A stretch of DNA of 64,000 nucleotides, taken from positions 157,455 to 221,454 of the forward strand of contig CARVLU010000001.1 of assembly GCA_949082785.1 (NCBI GenBank), written 5' to 3'. Position numbers and translations under genes: made by a program. Of this stretch, positions 59,106 to 64,000 are shown in pieces. Source of the DNA: an uncultured Alphaproteobacteria bacterium. Its GTDB lineage: Bacteria; Pseudomonadota; Alphaproteobacteria; Rs-D84. Positions within the stretch are counted from its first letter, which is position 1, and the number at the start of each line of letters is the position of its first letter. The notes under the pieces were generated by a model. It was not told the DNA's origin. It did not search any database and saw only the letters and a program-made list of their open reading frames with translations.

Positions 59106-59596
59106 ACAATCCAGTTTTTCGGACTGGTGTTTGCATTGGCGGTGTTATTGCTGCTGTTGACCACGTTGCATTGGGCGCTGAACCCGGTTGTTTTTACATC
59201 CCGATATCCGCATAAATAGACATTGTTGTTGGCTGTAACACATGTGCCAGTCAACTGGATGTGATATTTCGTGTCTGCCATTTCGATGGGTAATGTGATA
59301 TCAATCGCCTTGCTGTTGCCACCCTGTTCCACCCAACCCGACTGGTACCGGCGGTACCATGTATAATTGTTTTCCGCGGTGGGTGCCTGGGACGCGACCA
59401 CAAAATCATAATTTTCGGGCAATTGGCCGTCTTCGGGGACGGTGTCTGCCCGCGCCAGGGCAACCCCGCCCGGCGTTTCGCCATCATGCACCCGCAAAGT
59501 CTGGTTTGTTGTATCCATTGTGATTTCGCCAACGGCGCCGATAAAGCTTTCGTGTTCTGTTGCTGTGCCGCGGCGTAATTGTATTTGTCTGCTCAA
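59084..59596 (-). CDS. Phage tail-fibre-like protein with Mtd N-terminal-type domain
   Basis: 170 residues starting at a TTG (59594-59596) behind AGGAG. Residues 1-45 read RQIQLRRGTATEHESFIGAVG and TNQTLRVHDGETPGGVAL, the N-terminal module of phage tail fibres and major tropism determinants. The remainder (Trp- and Asn-rich) is a receptor-type tail. No other tail genes lie beside it, so it is a lone survivor or a borrowed domain. Its 3' end overlaps the acyltransferase remnant by 22 nt, convergently. Confidence 0.8.
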   Translation of the reverse strand: MSRQIQLRRGTATEHESFIGAVGEITMDTTNQTLRVHDGETPGGVALARADTVPEDGQLPENYDFVVASQAPTAENNYTWYRRYQSGWVEQGGNSKAIDITLPIEMADTKYHIQLTGTCVTANNNVYLCGYRDVKTTGFSAQCNVVNSSNNTANANTSPKNWIVYGFCAQ

Positions 59597-59681
59597 AACG
59601 TATCTCCTGTTTAATTATAGATGGGGGCGACATTTGACGTTTGAAGAAAATGCAGCACATTTACCGCGCGCCACTTTGCAT

Positions 59682-59772
59682 AAAAAAAATCACCCGCGTT
59701 CGGGTGATGGCCAAGGCACCGGCGTGCGTTCCCACAGTAATAAAAAACCGATGATTCAATGAAATCATCAGC
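59682..59772 (-). ncRNA. Candidate small RNA or leader upstream of the tail-like gene
   Basis: Minus strand: -35 TTGAAT (59802-59807), 17-nt spacer, -10 TATAAT (59779-59784); start near 59772. Then hairpin GATGATT/AATCATC (59750-59769) followed by six T, GCAC/GTGC, and the terminator ATCACCCG-aacg-CGGGTGAT (59689-59708) with eight T. The tail-like gene starts 86 nt further on. The RNA is either a free sRNA of about 85 nt or an attenuated leader, though I do not see the a/b/c arms. Confidence 0.55.
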
Positions 59773-59847
59773 ATAATTATTATACCACAAAATCACACAA
59801 AATTCAAGGGCAAAGTCCCACATCCCACGCGCGGGGTTATTTTATGC

Positions 59848-59876
59848 TTGTCTAATTTTCACAAAGTTTCTATCAT
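59848..59876 (+). promoter_or_regulatory. Promoter of the secreted protein at 59884
   Basis: TTGTCT (59848-59853), 17-nt spacer, TATCAT (59871-59876). The predicted start coincides with the ATG at 59884 and there is no Shine-Dalgarno, so the mRNA may be leaderless. Confidence 0.5.
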
Positions 59877-59883
59877 ATGATTA

Positions 59884-60972
59884 ATGGCAAGGATTATGGT
59901 GTTTTTTACCGCTGTGATGGTGACCCTGGCGACGGGGGCGCATGCCGTCACGTCACGCGCCACAACGACGACATCCGCGGCGCGCAATGCGCTGAACAAT
60001 GCGGCGACGCCGACGTCTGCGTATAATTACAATTACATGTATCCGTATCTGAACAACCAGATGCGCACCGATTTAAATCCGGGCGTCACGCCGGATTTGT
60101 CCGCCAATCCCATCAGTGTGATTACCCAGACCGAACAAATGAATCCGGGCCGGCGCGTGGTTGCGCGCGGCACCACATCCGTACGCAGTGCAACCCCGAC
60201 CGGGGCCACGACATCCGCGGCGGTTCGTGCGGCAACATCGGCCGTGGGTTCGGCGCGTGCGGCAACCGCATCGGCTGCGCGCAGTGCCACGCCCGCCACC
60301 GGCACAACAACAAACGCGGCCCGCGCGGCGACATCGGCGGGCACATCCAACAACACGCGGCGCGTGGTTGCACGTGGCCGCACCGGCAGTGTCAGCACCG
60401 CGCGCAGTGCCCGCGGCGACGCATCGTATAATGCCGCCGCGTCGGATGCCACCGCCATCAACAACAGCAATGCCATATCCATTCCGGCATCGCGGTGTCT
60501 GGCGGATTACACAGAATGTATGAACGATTACTGCCAGCGGGAAAAAACGGAATACAACCGTTGCTATTGCAGTGCGAAATTGGCCCAAATTGATTCACAG
60601 TATCAACCGCAAATCGACAGCTTGATTAAACGGTTACTGCAATTACAGGGAACCAACCAGTGGACAGATGCCGAAATGAATCAGTACTGGATGGATACCG
60701 TGGGCAAATACACGGGCGACAATTCCTGGGTCAACCTGGACAACGCCCTGGACATTGACTGGGCCAACACCGAAAGCCGTGTGCGCGGCCAACAGGCGTT
60801 CGCCACCGGTCATGATTATTGCGTGCAACATTTGCGTGGATGCTATTACATGGCGGCCAATATGCGCGATGCCTATCGTTCTGAAATTGCACGCGATTGC
60901 GCCGCATACGAATCATCTTTGCAGCGTTTGCAACGCGCAATCGAAAGTTTAGTGGAGAGTTACAATGAATAA
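59884..60972 (+). CDS. Exported protein, paralogue of 1992-4355
   Basis: 362 residues. Signal peptide 1-21 (TGAHA-V). Residues about 22-195 are Ala/Thr/Arg/Ser-rich with repeated ATSA, RSATP and VVARG steps; then LADYTECMNDYCQREKTE and YNRCYCSAKLAQID, matching the paired-Cys region of 1992-4355, and a helical end. It lacks the long C-terminal half of the paralogue. The last codons overlap the next ATG (60965), so it is translated together with an arginase-family gene. Confidence 0.75.
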   Translation: MARIMVFFTAVMVTLATGAHAVTSRATTTTSAARNALNNAATPTSAYNYNYMYPYLNNQMRTDLNPGVTPDLSANPISVITQTEQMNPGRRVVARGTTSVRSATPTGATTSAAVRAATSAVGSARAATASAARSATPATGTTTNAARAATSAGTSNNTRRVVARGRTGSVSTARSARGDASYNAAASDATAINNSNAISIPASRCLADYTECMNDYCQREKTEYNRCYCSAKLAQIDSQYQPQIDSLIKRLLQLQGTNQWTDAEMNQYWMDTVGKYTGDNSWVNLDNALDIDWANTESRVRGQQAFATGHDYCVQHLRGCYYMAANMRDAYRSEIARDCAAYESSLQRLQRAIESLVESYNE

Positions 60973-61801
60973 TTTTATTGGTATTGAATACGGGCGCGCC
61001 GCAACGGCGAAAATCGTTATGGATGGCCCGGCATTGGGGCCGCGCGCCGTGCGCGATATGTTCCCGGATGCAAATTGGACAATGGTCACGGCCGACCCGG
61101 TCGATGCCCAAACCTGTATGGCGGACCGATTTGGTGATGCGTTCGCCGTTCATCAGAAAACATATGCCGCAACACCCCGCGACCGTCATATCTTGATTGG
61201 CGGCGATCATTCGGTGAATTTTGGTCACTTTGCGGCCATCGCCGACCAGTTTGGGGACACGGATGTTTGCCTGGTCTATATCGATGCCCATTTGGACATT
61301 CATACCCCGCAATCCAGCCAGTCCCAGGCATCCGGTGCACCGCACGGCACAAACGTGCGCGCATTGCTGGGCGACGGGGATGCGCGTTGGTTGGGCATGC
61401 AAAAACGCTGTCCGGCGGTAAAGCCCGAAAACGTTTTCTATTTGGCGACGCGTTCGTATGAACCGGCCGAAATCGAATGCGTGCGTGATAACAACATCTG
61501 GATGCGCACAACTGAACAATTGCAAACGCCGGCCGATTGGGCCGCGGCGGTGGCGGAAATCCGCGAACGAATTGGCGACCGCCCGTTTGTGGTATCATTC
61601 GACTTCGATGCGATTGACCCGCGTTATTTCACGGACGTTCTGGTCCCGGAACCGCACGGCATCAGTGTTGATGCAGCCCTGTATCTGACCCGGTCATTTC
61701 GTGATGCGCACAGCTTTGAATTTGTGGAATACGCCCCGCGCGGCGATAAAAACACGGCCGAATTGGTCAAAAAATTGGTTGGCATCGTCGCCAATCAGTA
61801 A
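60965..61801 (+). CDS. Arginase/agmatinase-family ureohydrolase
   Basis: 278 residues. Binuclear manganese site intact: GGDHSVNFGH, VYIDAHLDIHT (DAHxDxH), and SFDFDAIDP. Likely splits arginine, agmatine or formiminoglutamate, releasing urea or formamide. The substrate loop (SGAPHGTNVRALLGDG) resembles arginases more than agmatinases, but this is not decisive. Coupling to a secreted-protein gene by 8-nt overlap is odd. Confidence 0.88.
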   Translation: MNNFIGIEYGRAATAKIVMDGPALGPRAVRDMFPDANWTMVTADPVDAQTCMADRFGDAFAVHQKTYAATPRDRHILIGGDHSVNFGHFAAIADQFGDTDVCLVYIDAHLDIHTPQSSQSQASGAPHGTNVRALLGDGDARWLGMQKRCPAVKPENVFYLATRSYEPAEIECVRDNNIWMRTTEQLQTPADWAAAVAEIRERIGDRPFVVSFDFDAIDPRYFTDVLVPEPHGISVDAALYLTRSFRDAHSFEFVEYAPRGDKNTAELVKKLVGIVANQ

Positions 61802-61819
61802 AACACAGACCGGTGCGGA

Positions 61820-62773
61820 TTATCTGCACCGGTCCAGGGCTTCTTTTAACACCGCATTTGTTTCAGGCGGCAAGAATTCATAATATTGATAATAAAACAG
61901 ACGCAATCCATCCGCGTAATCGCGTTGGCCAATTAACGGATGTTTCGTGGCAATAATCTGTTTCAACGCATCCAGTCCCCCACGGCGCCATGCGTTGTCA
62001 ATTTTGCGATATAATTTGCGCCCACGATAAGAAACAGAAGCATACGCCGTCGGGCTGGTATCGCCCCAGTCAATACGACATCCGTTGCGGTAATTGCGTT
62101 CACTGACTTCACGTGGGCGGGTATAGAATAATTCATAGCGATTGCGGCGAATCCATCCGTCGTTGTCATCCCCACCCCACGCCGACAACATATACATATT
62201 GTGAAACAGCGACGCCATATACACCGGATTATTATGGTGCGGTTCCGCATTGCATGCCGCGAACGCGGTCGGGATTTCATACCACGGCCCATGGCGTCCG
62301 TAACCGGAAACGTTGTCCGAATAAAAGACTTTTAACGCATAATCGCACCGGATATCCGGGAACGACAATTTACAGACAATCCCAAACGCCCCGCGCCAAG
62401 CCATGTCCCCATCCGGGCCCATGGTGCCCCGATAATAAATCTGGCAACCGGACCCGAACATGGCCCCCACTTCGGGTAAATCAAATACTCTATTTTTATT
62501 TTCGGTCCGCAGGGCGCGACCGTTATCGACCAAAAAATCTTGTAACGCTTCGCGGAAACGCATCGTCACCAATGTGATATCGTCCGGATTCAGACGCGCC
62601 AACAACTGGGGCGGCAACGCACCAATACAGGGGTCCACATCACATTTTTCAATGATTTCCCGCAACATCCGCGGCGTACGCAGATATTTGTGGCGTAACC
62701 ATCCGGTCAGCGGAACATGCTTAATCCGGGGCGCTGGGCGCCGTTCACAAGATGACAGTCGAATATTATTCAT
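61820..62773 (-). CDS. Hypothetical protein, possible kinase-like fold
   Basis: 317 residues, soluble. The order GSGCQIYYRG (about 107-116), DYALKVFYSD (about 143-152) and later CRIDWGDTSP has the look of a protein-kinase-like N-lobe (Gly loop, then A-x-K), but no clear HRD or DFG motif is seen, so I hold this loosely. Lies downstream of the spanin-like pair on the same strand with a 60-nt gap. Function unknown. Confidence 0.55.
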   Translation of the reverse strand: MNNIRLSSCERRPAPRIKHVPLTGWLRHKYLRTPRMLREIIEKCDVDPCIGALPPQLLARLNPDDITLVTMRFREALQDFLVDNGRALRTENKNRVFDLPEVGAMFGSGCQIYYRGTMGPDGDMAWRGAFGIVCKLSFPDIRCDYALKVFYSDNVSGYGRHGPWYEIPTAFAACNAEPHHNNPVYMASLFHNMYMLSAWGGDDNDGWIRRNRYELFYTRPREVSERNYRNGCRIDWGDTSPTAYASVSYRGRKLYRKIDNAWRRGGLDALKQIIATKHPLIGQRDYADGLRLFYYQYYEFLPPETNAVLKEALDRCR

Positions 62774-62833
62774 GCACAGAATAATAGTACAAAATTAATA
62801 AATGTCAACCATCATTTATCCCACCCCGGTGTC

Positions 62834-63022
62834 TTAATTGTCGCACATTCTGTTGTGCCGATAAATGTTTCGGGCCAAATCATCACTGATGACGTCCCAG
62901 TCGGCGGCCCGGCCGTAAATGGGCTGGCACACGACGGGGGCGCAAATATTATTCGGCGATGGTGTATTGCGTGCGCAAGACGCGACGAATATCATCAGTG
63001 CCCCTGCGTAAAGTTTCTGCAT
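62834..63022 (-). CDS. Small lipoprotein, o-spanin (Rz1)-like
   Basis: 62 residues with GGGGGA before the ATG. Lipobox VASC (Cys 16) gives a mature lipoprotein of 47 residues starting ARNTPSPNN. Its start lies inside the 75-aa gene in another frame, with a 74-nt overlap. That arrangement, a tiny lipoprotein begun out of frame within a gene for an anchored coiled coil, is that of phage Rz1. Pro content is modest and four further Cys are present. Confidence 0.6.
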   Translation of the reverse strand: MQKLYAGALMIFVASCARNTPSPNNICAPVVCQPIYGRAADWDVISDDLARNIYRHNRMCDN

Positions 63023-63176
63023 TTATTTCCCCCTGTTTTTGTATGGTTTGGATGTGCAAAATTTGATTTTGTGCGGCAATCTGTTCCCGGCATTGCGCTG
63101 TCCCCACGCGTTTCCCCGCGCCCAAGGCCGCCAACAGCACCGCAATTGCGGCCGCCGCGACATAGATATGTTTCAT
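62949..63176 (-). CDS. Small anchored coiled-coil protein, i-spanin (Rz)-like
   Basis: 75 residues, AGGAT before the ATG. N-terminal membrane helix (3-19), then a helical, Gln/Arg-rich periplasmic part (AAQNQILHIQTIQKQGEINA). Shorter than phage lambda Rz (153). Overlaps the lipoprotein gene. Spanin pairs join inner and outer membranes at the last step of phage lysis. No endolysin or holin gene is seen nearby. Confidence 0.6.
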   Translation of the reverse strand: MKHIYVAAAAIAVLLAALGAGKRVGTAQCREQIAAQNQILHIQTIQKQGEINAETLRRGTDDIRRVLRTQYTIAE

Positions 63177-63188
63177 GTTAAAATCCTG

Positions 63189-63217
63189 TTGTGTTTATTG
63201 CCCTGTTATTTTATACT
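63189..63217 (+). promoter_or_regulatory. Promoter of leader RNA copy 5
   Basis: TTGTGT (63189-63194), 17-nt spacer, TATACT (63212-63217). The expected start coincides with the first base of a perfect hairpin. Confidence 0.65.
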
Positions 63218-63223
63218 TTTGAT

Positions 63224-63455
63224 GAATCCACAGGGATGTGGATTCGGGACTTAGAAAATCCCAATCATCGCGATGGCGCGCCATCGTAATCCGACCAAAA
63301 TGCTGCGCACATGCGGCATATATCACGTCCCCGACGGTTTATCCGGTCGGGAAGCTGTTGGTTATACCACAGGATGCCCTGCATCCAAAGGCCAACAGGG
63401 TCTTTCGATGATTGATTTTTCTAACTTCCCGACCACCAAAATTCTGGTGGTTTTT
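63224..63455 (+). ncRNA. Structured leader RNA, copy 5 (Cys-rich class)
   Basis: About 230 nt. 5' hairpin GAATCCACA-GGGA-TGTGGATTC (63224-63245); palindrome GATGGCGCGCCATC; arm a CCCGAC (63330-63335); arm b GGTCGGGAAG (63345-63354); hairpin CTGTTGG/CCAACAG (63355-63398) enclosing GGATGC/GCATCC; arm c CTTCCCGACC (63425-63434); terminator CCACCA (63433-63438)/TGGTGG (63445-63450) and TTTTTG. As in copies 2 and 3, arm c and the terminator share two bases. The coding start is 35 nt downstream. Confidence 0.7.
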
Positions 63456-63489
63456 GTTTCATACAAACAAAAAAAGGGGATGAAAAATC

Positions 63490-64000
63490 ATGACCAAACA
63501 TCTTGTTATCGCCGCGGCGTTTGTTGCGGCAATTTCGCCGTGTACGGTGAACGCGCTGTCGGCAATTACTTCGTGCACCGAATCCGATTGGAAAATGTGC
63601 CTGGCCAATTATGGCGTCAAATACGCGGCCAGCTGTTCGAATATGGCATGCGGCCAATGTCGCAACGGCCTGAACGGGCTGGTCAATTCATACGGGGTTA
63701 TTACAACGACATCGTATGTCTATGATGTCAATTGCCCGACTGAATACGGCGGAACGGCCACATGTGAATGCAGGCAACGCGGCGTTTCCTATAAATGCGG
63801 CGGCGGTTATTACGGTACGGCCACATCATCATCGACCGGTTGCACCAAATGCCCCGACAACGCCACGTGCGCCGGCGGAAACGGGTCCACATTTTCGTGC
63901 GCCATCGGATATTACAAAAACGGTTCCCAATGCACCCAGTGCCCCGATGGCGGCACCACATCGGCTGCGGGTGCAACATCAATTTCATCCTGTTATATCC
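63490..64000 (+). CDS. Cysteine-rich exported protein, cut by the window end
   Basis: At least 170 residues, open at 64000. AAGGGGA precedes the ATG. Signal peptide about 1-22 (CTVNA-LSA). Cys modules follow: CSNMACGQCRNG, CECRQRG, GGGYYGTATSSSTGCTKCPD, CAIGYYKNGSQCTQCPDGG. The YYGxxxxxxxGCTxCP module is shared with 32686-33261. Both genes sit behind a terminator-ended leader RNA, so the pairing of this protein type with this RNA class is unlikely to be chance. Confidence 0.8.
   Translation, partial: MTKHLVIAAAFVAAISPCTVNALSAITSCTESDWKMCLANYGVKYAASCSNMACGQCRNGLNGLVNSYGVITTTSYVYDVNCPTEYGGTATCECRQRGVSYKCGGGYYGTATSSSTGCTKCPDNATCAGGNGSTFSCAIGYYKNGSQCTQCPDGGTTSAAGATSISSCYI

Noticed and set aside
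59084..59596. Diversity-generating retroelement linked to the Mtd-like protein
   Set aside because: No reverse transcriptase, template repeat or matching variable repeat is visible nearby.
63273..63725. Open frame of 150 codons at the right end
   Set aside because: It crosses the leader RNA and reads the Cys-rich gene in a wrong frame; the true gene starts at 63490 with a signal peptide.
1..64000. CRISPR array, rRNA operon or replication origin
   Set aside because: I saw no regularly spaced repeats with unique spacers, no rRNA sequence and no cluster of DnaA boxes.

Overview
This 64 kb window looks like chromosomal DNA of an alphaproteobacterium. The signs are a ruvB-ybgC-tolQ-tolR-tolA run, rplM-rpsI, argS, leuS, hisS-prfA, secA, dnaE, uvrA and trigger factor, all densely packed with many 1-8 nt overlaps. 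The many cysteine-rich secreted proteins and Ala/Thr/Arg-rich secreted proteins remind me of uncultivated gut-associated alphaproteobacteria; that placement is a recollection and not a measurement. Stops include TGA in several ATGA-type overlaps, so the standard bacterial code applies.

Layout. 1-0.7 kb: a small XRE-type regulator behind a structured leader RNA, flanked by dispersed palindromic repeats. 0.76-5.6 kb: two exported proteins, a cytoplasmic hypothetical and a small membrane protein. 5.6-12.6 kb: rsmH, dnaE, secA. 12.7-13.7 kb: a 72-aa protein, then the second XRE cassette with repeats. 13.7-17.5 kb: tolA, tolR, tolQ, ybgC, ruvB and an alpha/beta hydrolase (minus strand). 17.6-22.3 kb: an exported protein, a two-component system and argS. 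22.4-26.4 kb: rplM, rpsI, small membrane proteins, tig and a glycine-zipper lipoprotein. 26.5-27.2 kb: third XRE cassette. 27.2-33.5 kb: leuS, a 1 kb gap, mscL-aroK, an SDR oxidoreductase and a Cys-rich exported protein with its own leader RNA. 33.5-47 kb: housekeeping genes (prfA, hisS, tkt, rnhA, rlmE, uvrA, rodZ-like, dus, ftsB-like, tspO) plus a free-standing Ffh M-domain protein. 47.1-47.5 kb: tRNA-Arg followed by two tandem 169-bp repeats that copy its 3' end. 47.5-54.2 kb: an HdeD-like protein and a complete tripartite ABC-2 exporter operon with TolC. 54.3-59.1 kb: accessory region at tRNA-Pro with a long palindrome, a serine recombinase and a glycan-synthesis cluster whose last gene carries a nonsense mutation. 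59.1-64 kb: a phage-tail-like protein, a secreted protein paralogous to that at 2-4.4 kb coupled to an arginase-family gene, a spanin-like gene pair and a truncated Cys-rich protein with a leader RNA.

The most interesting signal is a set of five loci (362-534, 13074-13238, 26550-26711, 33287-33501, 63224-63455). Each has a sigma70-type promoter, then a folded RNA with three mutually exclusive arms (a, b, c; b can pair with a or c), then a Rho-independent terminator, and within about 40 nt a Shine-Dalgarno and start codon. No second promoter fits between terminator and gene, so the gene should be made only by read-through. Three sit before near-identical XRE-like proteins; two sit before Cys-rich exported proteins. 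Paired arms change together between copies, which supports a real fold. This looks like an attenuator or riboswitch-like class that I do not recognise.
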